Shown: in pieces, positions 26,689 through 35,485 of the stretch
How positions within the stretch are numbered: position 1 is the stretch's first letter
Layout of the letters: every line of letters begins with the position of its first letter
Source of the DNA: Acidocella sp. KAb 2-4
GTDB taxonomy: Bacteria; Pseudomonadota; Alphaproteobacteria; Acetobacterales; Acetobacteraceae
Length of the DNA: 64,000 nucleotides
Assembly: GCF_020567705.1 (NCBI RefSeq)
Contig: NZ_JAJDJU010000001.1
Span: 186,001 to 250,000, forward strand
Direction: 5' to 3'
Notes under the pieces: generated by a model
Seen by the model: the letters and a program-made list of their open reading frames with translations, nothing else
Databases searched by the model: none
What the model was told of the DNA's origin: nothing
Program-made: the position numbers and the translations under genes

Positions 26689-27516
26689 TTATTTCTGCGT
26701 CTTTGGGCAGTAATAGGTGCTGCGGCCAGATTGCGTGATGCATTTGATGCCATGGCAGGCGGGCGGGCCGGGGCAGCGCTCGCAAGCCTCTCCGGCACGG
26801 CCATAAACCTTCCAGGCATGCTGAAAATAGCCCAGCTCGCCATTGGGCTGCACGTAATCGCGCAGGCTCGACCCGCCCGCCGCGATCGCCTCGCGCAGCG
26901 TGTCGCGGATCGCCTGCACCAGCGCCTCGATGCGTGGACGCGAGATCTTCCCGGCAGCGCGGCGCGGGTCGATGCCGGCGCGGAACAGCGCCTCGCTGGC
27001 GTAGATATTGCCGATACCAGCGACGATGCGCTGGTCGAGCAGCGCCGCCTTGATCGCGCTGGTTCGACCCTTGAGCGCCGCCGCGAGCACCGGGGCGGAG
27101 AATTCGTTGCCCAGCGGCTCCGGGCCCATGCCAGCGAGCAGTTTGTGGCTGTCCTCCTCGGCGGTGGGCACCAGATCGAGCACCCCGAACCGGCGCGGAT
27201 CGACAAACCCGACCCGGCCGCCCTCCTCGGTCTCGATGGTCAGGTGCTCATGCGCGGCGGGCGGCGCGTCGAGCAGCATCCGCCCGGACATGCCGAGATG
27301 GATCAGCACAGACTGCCCGTTATCGAGGCGCATCAGCATGAACTTGCCACGGCGGCGAAAGCCCAGCACGCGCGCCCCGGTGAGCACGCGCGGCAGCTCT
27401 GGCGGCACCGGCCAGCGTATGTCCGCCCTGTGCAGCGTGGCGCGCTTGATACGCCGCCCGGTGAGGCGGGCATCAAGCCCGCGCATTACGGTCTCGACCT
27501 CGGGTAGTTCCGGCAT
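26689..27516 (-). CDS. mutM: Formamidopyrimidine-DNA glycosylase
   Basis: Base-excision repair of 8-oxoG and Fapy lesions with AP-lyase activity. 275 residues. The mature N-terminus [13 protein letters not shown] gives catalytic Pro1 and Glu2; the H2TH region ([18 protein letters not shown]) and the conserved Lys (GKFMLMRL) are present. The zinc finger is unusual: CERC, then an extra CHGIKC, then YYCPKTQK in which the last ligand of the usual C-x2-C is Thr. The start lies 24 bases from that of the divergent ubiE, and no Shine-Dalgarno is visible. Confidence 0.95.
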   Translation of the reverse strand: MPELPEVETVMRGLDARLTGRRIKRATLHRADIRWPVPPELPRVLTGARVLGFRRRGKFMLMRLDNGQSVLIHLGMSGRMLLDAPPAAHEHLTIETEEGGRVGFVDPRRFGVLDLVPTAEEDSHKLLAGMGPEPLGNEFSAPVLAAALKGRTSAIKAALLDQRIVAGIGNIYASEALFRAGIDPRRAAGKISRPRIEALVQAIRDTLREAIAAGGSSLRDYVQPNGELGYFQHAWKVYGRAGEACERCPGPPACHGIKCITQSGRSTYYCPKTQK

Positions 27517-27527
27517 GATGATCCGGC

Positions 27528-27533
27528 TATACT
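27528..27533 (+). promoter_or_regulatory. -10-like hexamer for leaderless ubiE
   Basis: TATACT ends seven bases before the ubiE ATG, in the 24-base gap between the divergent mutM and ubiE start codons. On the opposite strand it reads AGTATA, so one element could serve both directions. No convincing -35 box is visible. Confidence 0.3.
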
Positions 27534-27540
27534 GCCGCGC

Positions 27541-28293
27541 ATGAGCCAGAACAATTCCAACGAGACCGCCGATTTCGGTTTCAAGACCGTCCCCCGCGGG
27601 CAGAAAGCCGCCCTGGTGCGGGAGGTCTTCGACTCCGTGGCCGGCAAATACGATGTGATGAACGACCTGATGTCGCTCGGCGTCCACCGGTTATGGAAGC
27701 GCGAATTCCTCACCGCGCTCGACCCGCGCCCCAATTACACGCTGCTCGATCTCGCCGCGGGAACGGGGGACATCACCTTCGGCTGGCTCAAGCGTGGCGG
27801 CGGCAAGGTGGTGATGTCGGACATCAACGCCGCCATGCTCAGCGTCGGGCGCGACCGCGCGGCCGCCAACGGCTATCTGGGCGATATCGAGTTCCTGGTG
27901 GCCGATGCCGAGAAGCTGCCCCTGCCCGATGCCAGCTTCGACCGCATCTCCATGGCCTTCGGCCTGCGCAACTGCACCAATAAGGACAAGGTGATCGCCG
28001 AGGCGCGGCGCCTGCTGAAGCCGGGCGGGCGGTTCATGGTGCTGGAATTCTCGCGTCTGCAGATCGCCGGGCTGAGCGGGCTTTATGACGCGTGGTCGTT
28101 CGAGGCGCTGCCGCGCATCGGCCAGATCGTGGCCAAGGACGCCGCGAGCTACCAATATCTGGCCGAGAGCATCCGCATGTTCCCCGACCAGGAGACGCTG
28201 AAGCGCATGTTCGAGGATGCCGGGCTGTCGCGCGTGACCTACCGCAACCTCTCTGGCGGCATCGCGGCCATCCATTCCGGCTGGCGCCTGTGA
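27541..28293 (+). CDS. ubiE: Demethylmenaquinone/2-methoxy-polyprenyl-benzoquinol C-methyltransferase
   Basis: SAM-dependent C-methylation in ubiquinone synthesis. 250 residues. Signature 1 ([22 protein letters not shown]), SAM motif [28 protein letters not shown], and signature 2 ([20 protein letters not shown]). No Shine-Dalgarno. Its stop overlaps the coaBC GTG start. Confidence 0.96.
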   Translation: MSQNNSNETADFGFKTVPRGQKAALVREVFDSVAGKYDVMNDLMSLGVHRLWKREFLTALDPRPNYTLLDLAAGTGDITFGWLKRGGGKVVMSDINAAMLSVGRDRAAANGYLGDIEFLVADAEKLPLPDASFDRISMAFGLRNCTNKDKVIAEARRLLKPGGRFMVLEFSRLQIAGLSGLYDAWSFEALPRIGQIVAKDAASYQYLAESIRMFPDQETLKRMFEDAGLSRVTYRNLSGGIAAIHSGWRL

Positions 28294-29471
28294 GGAAGCT
28301 GCTGCTCATCGTCACCGGCGGCATCGCGGCCTATAAGGTGCTGGAGCTGGTGCGCCTCGCCACCAAGGCGGGCTACGGCGTGACCGCCGTGCTGACCAAA
28401 GCCGGGGCGCAATTCGTCACCCCGCTCTCCTTGCAGGCGCTCACCGGCAACAAGGTGTACCAGGATCTGTTTTCGCTCACCGATGAGAGCGAGATGGGGC
28501 ATATCGAGCTCTCCCGCGCCGCCGACCTGGTGGTGGTGGCGCCGGCCAGCGCCGACATGCTGGCCAAGATGGCGGCGGGGCTGGCCGATGATCTGGCCTC
28601 CACCCTGCTGCTGGCCACCGATAAGCGCGTGCTGGTGGCTCCGGCGATGAATGTACGGATGTGGGAGCACCCCGCCACCCAGGCCAATATGGCGCTGCTG
28701 GCCAAGCGCGGCGTGCTGGTGGTGCCACCCGAGCAAGGCCCGATGGCCTGCGGCGAGTTTGGCCCCGGCCGTCTGGCCGAGCCACCAGCGATCCTCGCCG
28801 CCATCAGCGCCGCCCTCGCCGATGGACCGCTGCGCGGCCGCCACGCGATCGTCACCAGCGGGCCGACGCATGAGCCGATCGACCCGGTGCGCTACCTGGC
28901 GAACCGCTCCTCGGGCAAGCAGGGCCACGCCATCGCCGCCGCGCTCGCCGCGCTGGGGGCGCGGGTCACGCTGGTCAGCGGCCCGGTGAGCGTGCCGGAC
29001 CCCGCGGGGGTGCGGGTGGTGCGGGTGGAGACGGCGCGGCAGATGCGCGAGGCCGTGCGCGCCGCCCTGCCCGCCGATATCGCGATCTGCGCCGCCGCCG
29101 TGGCGGATTGGCGCGTCGAGGAAGCGGGACAGAAGATCAAGAAGGATGGCTCGGGCCAGCCGCCCGCGCTGCATCTGGCCGAGAACCCGGACATCCTGGC
29201 CGAACTCTCCCAGCCCGGCCCGCAACGCCCCCGGCTGGTGATCGGCTTTGCCGCCGAGACCGAGAAACTGGCCGAGCACGCCGCCGCCAAGCGCGCGCGC
29301 AAGGGCTGCGACTGGTTGGTGGCCAATGATGTCGGCGGCACCGGCATCATGGGCGGCGATGAGAACGAGATTCTGCTGCTCACCGAAGCCGGGGCCGAGG
29401 CCTGGGAGCGCATGGACAAAACCGCGCTGGCGCAAAAACTCGCCGCGCGCATCGGAGAATTTTTTGTATGA
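28290..29471 (+). CDS. coaBC: Bifunctional phosphopantothenoylcysteine decarboxylase/phosphopantothenate-cysteine ligase
   Basis: Two consecutive coenzyme A steps. 393 residues. The N-terminal CoaC flavoprotein half has [18 protein letters not shown], the active-site His in [20 protein letters not shown] and [15 protein letters not shown]; the substrate-lid Cys is in [12 protein letters not shown]. The CoaB half has [29 protein letters not shown] and [12 protein letters not shown] start within the ubiE stop (GTGA); its stop overlaps dut (ATGA). Confidence 0.97.
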   Translation: MRKLLLIVTGGIAAYKVLELVRLATKAGYGVTAVLTKAGAQFVTPLSLQALTGNKVYQDLFSLTDESEMGHIELSRAADLVVVAPASADMLAKMAAGLADDLASTLLLATDKRVLVAPAMNVRMWEHPATQANMALLAKRGVLVVPPEQGPMACGEFGPGRLAEPPAILAAISAALADGPLRGRHAIVTSGPTHEPIDPVRYLANRSSGKQGHAIAAALAALGARVTLVSGPVSVPDPAGVRVVRVETARQMREAVRAALPADIAICAAAVADWRVEEAGQKIKKDGSGQPPALHLAENPDILAELSQPGPQRPRLVIGFAAETEKLAEHAAAKRARKGCDWLVANDVGGTGIMGGDENEILLLTEAGAEAWERMDKTALAQKLAARIGEFFV

Positions 29472-29914
29472 ACGTGACTGTGAAGATCCGCCGCCTGCCG
29501 CATGGCGAAGGGCTCGAACTGCCGCATTACACCACCGCCGGCGCGGCGGGGATGGATCTGCTGGCGGCCGTGGGTGAGACCGTGACCATCGCGCCGGGCG
29601 GGCGGGCGCTGATCCCCACCGGGTTCTGCATCGCCCTGCCGCCGGGCTATGAGTTGCAGGTGCGCCCGCGCTCGGGGCTGGCGCTCAAGCACGGCATTAC
29701 CCTGCCCAACTCCCCCGGCACGATCGACGAGGATTACCGCGGCGAGGTCGGCGTGATCGTGCTCAACACCGGGGCCGCGCCATTTGAGGTGACGCGCGGC
29801 ATGCGCATCGCCCAGGCGGTGGTGGCGCCGGTGGTGCGCGCGCTGTGGCAGGTGGTTGAGGATCTCGACGAGACGGAGCGCGGCGCGGGCGGGTTCGGCA
29901 GCACGGGACATTAG
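29468..29914 (+). CDS. dut: Deoxyuridine 5'-triphosphate nucleotidohydrolase
   Basis: Hydrolyses dUTP to dUMP, keeping uracil out of DNA. 148 residues, with the five trimeric dUTPase motifs: [51 protein letters not shown], and the C-terminal [10 protein letters not shown] arm. The coaBC-dut neighbourhood is common in proteobacteria. Confidence 0.98.
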   Translation: MNVTVKIRRLPHGEGLELPHYTTAGAAGMDLLAAVGETVTIAPGGRALIPTGFCIALPPGYELQVRPRSGLALKHGITLPNSPGTIDEDYRGEVGVIVLNTGAAPFEVTRGMRIAQAVVAPVVRALWQVVEDLDETERGAGGFGSTGH

Positions 29915-30130
29915 GTTTAACCCGGCGGAGGCTTGGGCGCGCGCGTGACCAGCGCCAGGCCCGGCCCCTCCCATGGCTGAATAGAGGCATTTGGCGAGTT
30001 TTCGTCAATGACTAGGCTCGATTCACGGGCCTGGGCGCTGTAACGCAATCGCCATGCGATGCCTGGGTGACAAACCCCCGCATGCTGGTTAAGGGAGCAA
30101 AAGCAACCTCACCGAACGCCAGGCGGTACG

Positions 30131-31858
30131 ATGACGAATTATACTCCCACGGCCCTGGCCGGGCGCCGATTGCCGAACCGCTGGGATGGGGTGGCGCTGC
30201 TGCTGGTCATGGGCCTGCTGATCGCCCTGGTGGATGTGGGCCGCGGCACCATCTCCACCTCAATCGCCACCATCCAGAACTCGCCGATCCACCTGGACCC
30301 GGCCTATCTGCCCTATTACGCGCTGCGCTCCACCGCGCGCATGTTCGCGGCGCTGTTCTTCTCGCTGCTGTTCACCTTCACCTATGCCACGCTGGCGGCG
30401 AAATCGCGCCGGGCGGGCATGGTGCTGATCCCGATCCTCGACATCCTGCAATCCGTCCCCATCCTGGGCTTCCTCACCTTCACCACCGTGTTCTTCCTCG
30501 GGCTGTTTCCGGGCAAGGTGATGGGCGCCGAGCTGGCCTCGGTGTTCGTGATCTTCACCTCCCAGGCCTGGAACATGGCCTTTTCCTTCTACCAGTCGCT
30601 GGTCACCCTGCCCAAAGATTTACAGGAAGCCGCGCGCAGTTTCCGCCTTAGCCCGTGGCAGCGCTTCTGGCGGCTGGACGTGCCCTTCGCCATGCCGGGG
30701 CTGGTGTGGAACACCATGCTCTCAATGTCCGGCGGCTGGTTCTTCGTCGTCGCGTCGGAGGCGGTGACGGTTGGCAACACCACCTTCCAGCTTCCCGGCA
30801 TCGGCTCTTACGTGGCCACCGCCCTGGCGCGGGAGGATCTGCCGGCCATTCTCTACGCGATCAGCGCCATGCTCGTGGTGATCCTGCTTTACGACCAGCT
30901 CCTGTTCCGCCCTCTGGTGGCTTGGTCGGCCAAGTTCCGCTTCGAGACCACGGCGGTGAGCGCCGGACCGGAACCGTGGATGCTGAAGATCCTGCGCCGC
31001 ACCGCGCTGTTTCAGGAGATCGGCGATGTCCTCGGCGGAGCCTTGCGCACCATCACCCGCCTGCGCCTGACCCCGCCCGTGCGCGCGCAGATCGACGAAA
31101 GTCGCGAACCCTCCCGCTGGTTCGACGGGGTCTGGTTCGTCTGCATCGCGCTGGTGGCCGCCTATGCGAGCTACCGCATCTTCATCTTCGTCTCGGCCAC
31201 GCTGCATTGGTCAGATCTCGGCACCGCCGTGCTGATGGGCTTCTACACCCTGCTGCGCGTGATGGTGCTGATGACCGTGGCGGCGCTGATCTGGGTGCCG
31301 ATTGGCGTGTGGATCGGGCTGCGCCCCAAGGTCACGCGCATCGCGCAGCCGATCGCGCAGTTTCTCGCCGCCTTCCCGGCCAATTTGTTGTTCCCGCCCG
31401 TGGTGCTGGCCATCGTGTATTTCCACGTCAGCCCCGACATCTGGCTATCGCCGCTGATGCTGATCGGCACGCAATGGTACATGCTGTTCAACGTCATCGC
31501 CGGGGCCGCCGCATTTCCCGGCGACCTCAAGGAGGCGGTGTCGAATTTCCAGATCAGGGGTTGGCTGTGGTGGCGCAAGGTAATGATCCCGGCGATCATG
31601 CCCTTCTTCATCAACGGCGCGCTCACCGCATCGGGCGGCGCATGGAACGCCTCGATCGTCGCCGAGGTGGCGAGCTGGGGTAAAACCAACCTCGCCGCGC
31701 ACGGCCTGGGCGCCTATATCGCCCAGGCCACCGCCAATGGCGACACCGCGCGCGTCGTGCTCGGCGTGGTGGTGATGTCGGGCTTCGTCATCGTGGTCAA
31801 TCGTATCCTCTGGCGGCCGCTATTTGATTACGCGACCCGCCGCAGCACTCTGGGGTAA
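30131..31858 (+). CDS. ABC transporter permease, two fused permease domains
   Basis: 575 residues with two BPD_transp_1 domains in one chain. Half one (about 60-270) has the coupling loop EAARSFRLSPWQRFWRLDVP; half two (about 350-565) has EAVSNFQIRGWLWWRKVMIP. These loops are of the SsuC/TauC/NrtB type (nitrate/sulfonate/taurine/bicarbonate group). A soluble linker lies between the halves. A single polypeptide can form the whole membrane channel. The ATPase gene follows five bases after the stop; no substrate-binding protein is nearby, so the substrate is unknown. Confidence 0.85.
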   Translation: MTNYTPTALAGRRLPNRWDGVALLLVMGLLIALVDVGRGTISTSIATIQNSPIHLDPAYLPYYALRSTARMFAALFFSLLFTFTYATLAAKSRRAGMVLIPILDILQSVPILGFLTFTTVFFLGLFPGKVMGAELASVFVIFTSQAWNMAFSFYQSLVTLPKDLQEAARSFRLSPWQRFWRLDVPFAMPGLVWNTMLSMSGGWFFVVASEAVTVGNTTFQLPGIGSYVATALAREDLPAILYAISAMLVVILLYDQLLFRPLVAWSAKFRFETTAVSAGPEPWMLKILRRTALFQEIGDVLGGALRTITRLRLTPPVRAQIDESREPSRWFDGVWFVCIALVAAYASYRIFIFVSATLHWSDLGTAVLMGFYTLLRVMVLMTVAALIWVPIGVWIGLRPKVTRIAQPIAQFLAAFPANLLFPPVVLAIVYFHVSPDIWLSPLMLIGTQWYMLFNVIAGAAAFPGDLKEAVSNFQIRGWLWWRKVMIPAIMPFFINGALTASGGAWNASIVAEVASWGKTNLAAHGLGAYIAQATANGDTARVVLGVVVMSGFVIVVNRILWRPLFDYATRRSTLG

Positions 31859-31862
31859 GCCT

Positions 31863-33182
31863 ATGGATCAGAATCTCGGCGCGCCGCTGGTCACCGTCAG
31901 CAACTGCCGCCAATCCTACCACAAGGACACCACGGCCGAGCTGGTGGTACTCGATGATGTCAACCTGACGCTGCACGAGGGGGAGATCGTCGCGCTGCTC
32001 GGGCGCTCAGGCTCGGGCAAATCCACCCTGCTGCGCATCGTCGCCGGGCTGCTCAAGCCAACGGCGGGCGATGTGCGCTGGCGCGGCCAGCCCTTGCGCG
32101 GCCCGGTGCCCGGCGTCGCCATGGTGTTCCAGAGTTTCGCGCTATTCCCCTGGCTCACCGTGCAGGAAAATGTGGAGCTGGGGCTGGAGGCGCTGGGCAT
32201 GAGAAACGACGAGCGCGAGGAACGCTCGGAAGAAGCGATCGACCTGATCGGTCTTGGCGGTTACGACACCGCCTACCCCAAGGAGCTCTCAGGCGGCATG
32301 CGCCAGCGCGTGGGGCTGGCGCGCGCGCTGGTGGTGCACCCCGATCTGCTGCTCATGGACGAGCCGTTTTCGGCGCTCGACGTGCTGACCGCCGAAACGC
32401 TGCGCACCGACCTCATCGACCTCTGGATGGAAAAGAAGCTGCCGGTGAAATCCATCCTGCTGGTCACGCACAACATCGAGGAAGCCGTGCTGCTGGCGGA
32501 TCGCATCCTGGTCTTCTCCTCCAACCCTGGCCGTGTGGCGCATGAGCTGAAAGTGCCCTTCAAGCACCCGCGCAACCGCTTCGACCCGGCCTTCCGGCAG
32601 ACCGTGGACGATATTTACGGCATCATGACGCGCCGCGCGCCCAAGGAGGTTCAGCCCGCCACCGCCGCGCCCACCGGCTTCGCCACCACGCTGCATCCGG
32701 TCTCCACCAACCTCATCGCGGGTCTTATCGAAACGCTGCATGCCGCGCCCTATGAAGGCCGCGCCGACCTGCCAGCCCTGGCCGCCGCCCTGCAATACGA
32801 GGTGGACGATCTGCTGCCGCTGGGCGAAACGCTGCAACTTCTCGGCTTCGCGCGGCTGGAGGAAGGCGATTTGTTCCTCACCGAAACCGGCCGCAAATTC
32901 GCCGATGCCGAGACCGAGGACCGCAAGGAGATCTTCGGCGCCGCGCTGCGCGCGCATGTGCCGCTCGTCAACGCCATCCGCGCCGTCATCGACCAGCGCT
33001 CCAACCATCGCGCCTCGGCGGTGCGGTTCCGCGACGAGCTGGAGGATCATATGTCCCCCGATTATGCCGAGGAGACCCTGCGCGCCGTGATCTCCTGGGG
33101 CCGCTACGCCGAAATCTTCGAATATGACGAAGAGGCGCAGCAATTCAGCCTGGAAGAAGAGGATGAGGAAGAGGAGGCCTGA
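31863..33182 (+). CDS. ABC transporter ATPase with C-terminal AAA-associated domain
   Basis: 439 residues. Residues about 8-255 are a canonical ATPase: Walker A LLGRSGSGKST, Q-loop MVFQSFALFPWLTV, signature LSGGMRQRVGLARAL, Walker B LLLMDEPFSALD, H-loop LLVTHNIEEAVLLAD, close to the nitrate/sulfonate importers. Residues about 280-430 are an extra domain (TLHPVSTNLIAGLIETLHA, LFLTETGRKFADAE, SAVRFRDELEDHMSPDYAEE), matching the AAA-associated C-terminal domain of such ATPases and helical in character; it ends in an acidic tail. Start chosen at 31863, the first start after the permease stop. Confidence 0.88.
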   Translation: MDQNLGAPLVTVSNCRQSYHKDTTAELVVLDDVNLTLHEGEIVALLGRSGSGKSTLLRIVAGLLKPTAGDVRWRGQPLRGPVPGVAMVFQSFALFPWLTVQENVELGLEALGMRNDEREERSEEAIDLIGLGGYDTAYPKELSGGMRQRVGLARALVVHPDLLLMDEPFSALDVLTAETLRTDLIDLWMEKKLPVKSILLVTHNIEEAVLLADRILVFSSNPGRVAHELKVPFKHPRNRFDPAFRQTVDDIYGIMTRRAPKEVQPATAAPTGFATTLHPVSTNLIAGLIETLHAAPYEGRADLPALAAALQYEVDDLLPLGETLQLLGFARLEEGDLFLTETGRKFADAETEDRKEIFGAALRAHVPLVNAIRAVIDQRSNHRASAVRFRDELEDHMSPDYAEETLRAVISWGRYAEIFEYDEEAQQFSLEEEDEEEEA

Positions 33183-33203
33183 GCCTCCCCTTCCCGGCCG
33201 CGG

Positions 33204-34376
33204 TTACATCGCCGCTTCGAAAATGCCGATCACCTGCGCCAGCGTGGCCTTGCGCGGGTTGGTGAGCATGCAGGCATCCTTCTGCGCGTTTCCAGCCATT
33301 ACCGCATGATCCTCGGCCTTCACGCCAAGCTGCGCCAACCCGGCGGGAATCCCGATCGAGCCTGAGAGTGCCTTGATCGCGTCGATCGCCGCCTGCGCGG
33401 CATCGGGGGTGCTGAGGCTCTCGGTGTTCACGCCCAGCAATTCGGCAATGGTGGCGTAACGCTCGGCGGCGGCGATCAGGTTAAACGCCGACACATGCGG
33501 CAGCAGGATGGCGTTGCACACGCCATGCGGCAAATTGTAAAATCCGCCAAGCTGATGCGCCATGGCATGCACATAACCCAGCGAGGCGTTGTTGAACGCC
33601 ATGCCCGCCAGATATTGCGCGTAGCACATGGCCGCGCGCGCCTCCATGTTCTCGCCATTCGCCACGGCCTTGGGCAGCCATTCACCGATCAGCGCGATCG
33701 CCTTCTCGGCGCAGGCATCGGTAATCGGCGTGGCGGCGGTGGAGACGTAAGCCTCCACGGCATGGGTCAGCGCATCCATGCCGGTGGCGGCGGTGAGCGC
33801 GGGCGGCATCGCCACCATCAGGCGCGGATCATCGATGGCGATGAGCGGCGTGCAGCGCCAATCCACGATCGCCATTTTCACATGATTGCTGGAATTGGTG
33901 ATGATGCAGAAGCGCGTCATCTCCGAGGCCGTGCCAGCCGTGGTGTTGATCGAGATCAACGGCGTCATCGGCACGCTGGATTTATCGACGCCCTCGTAAT
34001 CGCGGATATGCCCGCCGCCCGCCGTGACCAGGCCAATGCCCTTGGCGCAGTCATGCGATGAGCCGCCGCCCAGCGAGACGATGAAATCGCAGCCAGCGTC
34101 CTGATAAGCCTTGACGCCATCATGCACGTTGATGTCGGTGGGGTTCGGCTCGGCACCGGCGAAGATCACGGCCTCGAGCCCCGCCTCGCGCAGATAGGAG
34201 GCGATCAGCTCGGACACGCCCATCTTGTGCAGCCCGGCATCGGTCACGATGAGCGCCTTTTTGGCGCCCAGCGCCTTGGCGCGCGGCCCGGTCTCGCGGG
34301 CGCAGCCCGGCCCGATCAGCGTGACGCAGGGAATGAAGAAGCTGTCTGTGCGGTCGGCGATGTTATGATAACCCAT
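33204..34376 (-). CDS. Iron-containing (group III) alcohol dehydrogenase
   Basis: 390 residues. NAD-binding GGGSSHDCAKGIGLV, TTAGTASEMTRFCIIT, and the iron-site region TGMDALTHAVEAYVS, YVHAMAHQLGGFYNLPHG, CNAILLPHV, holding the Asp and three His ligands. Oxidises primary alcohols or reduces aldehydes in the cytoplasm; the natural substrate cannot be told. AGGA seven bases before the ATG. Directly upstream is a strong sigma-54 promoter match, unlike anything else I noticed in this window. Confidence 0.92.
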   Translation of the reverse strand: MGYHNIADRTDSFFIPCVTLIGPGCARETGPRAKALGAKKALIVTDAGLHKMGVSELIASYLREAGLEAVIFAGAEPNPTDINVHDGVKAYQDAGCDFIVSLGGGSSHDCAKGIGLVTAGGGHIRDYEGVDKSSVPMTPLISINTTAGTASEMTRFCIITNSSNHVKMAIVDWRCTPLIAIDDPRLMVAMPPALTAATGMDALTHAVEAYVSTAATPITDACAEKAIALIGEWLPKAVANGENMEARAAMCYAQYLAGMAFNNASLGYVHAMAHQLGGFYNLPHGVCNAILLPHVSAFNLIAAAERYATIAELLGVNTESLSTPDAAQAAIDAIKALSGSIGIPAGLAQLGVKAEDHAVMAGNAQKDACMLTNPRKATLAQVIGIFEAAM

Positions 34377-34439
34377 GTCATTTCCTCAAGCTTTTGTAAT
34401 GTTAGCGACGGCGGCGCAGGCCGCCCGCCTTGGGGCTTG

Positions 34440-34456
34440 AGCAAATCACATGCCAG
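34440..34456 (-). promoter_or_regulatory. Sigma-54 (-24/-12) promoter of the iron alcohol dehydrogenase
   Basis: The minus strand reads CTGGCATGTGATTTGCT, against consensus YTGGCACG-N4-TTGCW: one mismatch in the core, with the invariant GG and GC exactly ten bases apart. Predicted transcription start about 34430, leader about 54 bases. Confidence 0.65.
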
Positions 34457-34474
34457 TTACACAACCGTCGGCAA

Positions 34475-34494
34475 TCTCAGGAAACTTTCCGAGA
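34475..34494. promoter_or_regulatory. Dyad upstream of the sigma-54 promoter, possible activator site
   Basis: TCTC-A-GGAAA-C-TTTCC-GAGA: five-base arms around one central base, extended by TCTC/GAGA with one extra base. It lies about 20 bases upstream of the -24 element, where an enhancer-binding protein could bind, though such sites are usually somewhat further away. Confidence 0.4.
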
Positions 34495-34553
34495 TGGGGG
34501 AGATGGGGCGATCCATAACAGGACAGGCGCACCCCAATTCAGAACACTGTCGG

Positions 34554-35219
34554 TCAGCGCCGGATGGCCGACCAGTAAACCGGCCGGCGCCCGGCGGCGA
34601 TGGCCTTGGCCTCATAGCGCGTATGCGGCCAGCCCTCGGGGTGGTCGGTCATGCGCGTGACCGTGAACAGATCCTGCGCGCCCATCACCTCGTCGGTCCA
34701 TTCCTGGTAGGTTGGGTCGTCTGAGGCGATGCGCCACTCCCCACCCTCGCGCAGGGCGCGGGCGACTTCCGTCACCATGTCGGGGTGCACGAAGCGGCGC
34801 TTGGCGTGGCGCGCTTTCGGCCAGGGGTCGGGGAACATCAAGAACAGCTTGGAGAGCGCGCCCGCCTCGAAGCTGCGCAGCAATGGGCGGGCATCGCCGG
34901 TGAACAAGCGCAGATTGGGCAGCGGCTCGGGCGCGTCCACGCCATCCGGCGCGATCTTGGCCAGCAGCGAGCAAATACCGGTCTCGAACACCTCGGCGGC
35001 GATGTAGCCGATATCGGGGTTGCGCGTGGCCAGCTCATAGGCGTGCTCGCCGCCGCCGAAGCCGACTTCCAGCCAGATCTCGCGCGGGGTGATGCCGAAG
35101 GGCGCCTCCGGCCAGGCGGTGCGGGGCAGGAACGCCTCCAGCAGCCATTCCTGGCGCGGGCGGAGTTTTTTGCCTTTGATGCGGCCATAAAGCCGGTCGG
35201 GGATGGGTTTGATCTTCAT
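34554..35219 (-). CDS. trmB: tRNA (guanine-N7-)-methyltransferase
   Basis: Makes m7G46 in tRNA variable loops using SAM. 221 residues. Motifs: IWLEVGFGGGEHAYELA (SAM site), YIAAEVFETGICSLLAKI, LFLMFPDPWPKARHAKRRFV (the family hallmark), and WRIASDDPTYQEW. AGGAAGG six bases before ATG. It sits just downstream of a decayed transporter relic and metK; trmB next to metK is common in alphaproteobacteria and links SAM supply to use. Confidence 0.96.
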   Translation of the reverse strand: MKIKPIPDRLYGRIKGKKLRPRQEWLLEAFLPRTAWPEAPFGITPREIWLEVGFGGGEHAYELATRNPDIGYIAAEVFETGICSLLAKIAPDGVDAPEPLPNLRLFTGDARPLLRSFEAGALSKLFLMFPDPWPKARHAKRRFVHPDMVTEVARALREGGEWRIASDDPTYQEWTDEVMGAQDLFTVTRMTDHPEGWPHTRYEAKAIAAGRRPVYWSAIRR

Positions 35220-35440
35220 GTTGCCTTCCTATGCCAGCGGGCCAGCACCGCCCCCAGCAGCGGCTGCAGCGATACGATGCCGAGGATATGCCCGAAGCAA
35301 AGGCAGCGTGGCACCCGCCGAAATACATTGTCTGGATGCAGAAGCCGACCACGGCCAGGCGCAGCCAGATCGGCGTGGGGGGCATCACAAACAACTCGGC
35401 CTGGAGCGCGGCTTTGCCACCCCCAGGCCCGAAAAACTTA
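35216..35440 (-). pseudogene. Decayed EamA/DMT-family transporter fragment
   Basis: The 266-base gap between metK and trmB holds a relic. One minus-strand frame reads IWLRLAVVGFCIQTMYFGG followed by HAAFASG; a second frame then continues HILGIVSLQPLLGAVLARWH up to a stop overlapping the trmB ATG. Together these align with the EamA pattern 'L-R-L-x-x-V-G-x-x-I-Q-x-x-Y-x-G-G-x-x-x-A-x-x-x-G...I-V-x-L-Q-P-L-L'. A frameshift with a small deletion separates the two, and the rest of the transporter is gone. Identified by eye only. Confidence 0.5.
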
Positions 35441-35485
35441 AGCTTGTCGCGCCGCCACCGCAGGCTGGCGGCGCAACTCTCAGGC

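Noticed and set aside
28239-29435. 398-codon frame antisense to coaBC
   Set aside because: Low-complexity His/Gly/Arg composition; coaBC is complete and certain on the other strand.
30067-30651. Plus-strand frame beginning before the ABC permease
   Set aside because: After about 20 codons it is only an out-of-frame reading of the permease gene.
35035-35394. 119-codon minus-strand frame as a separate membrane-protein gene
   Set aside because: Its first part is the EamA relic and its second part is trmB read out of frame.
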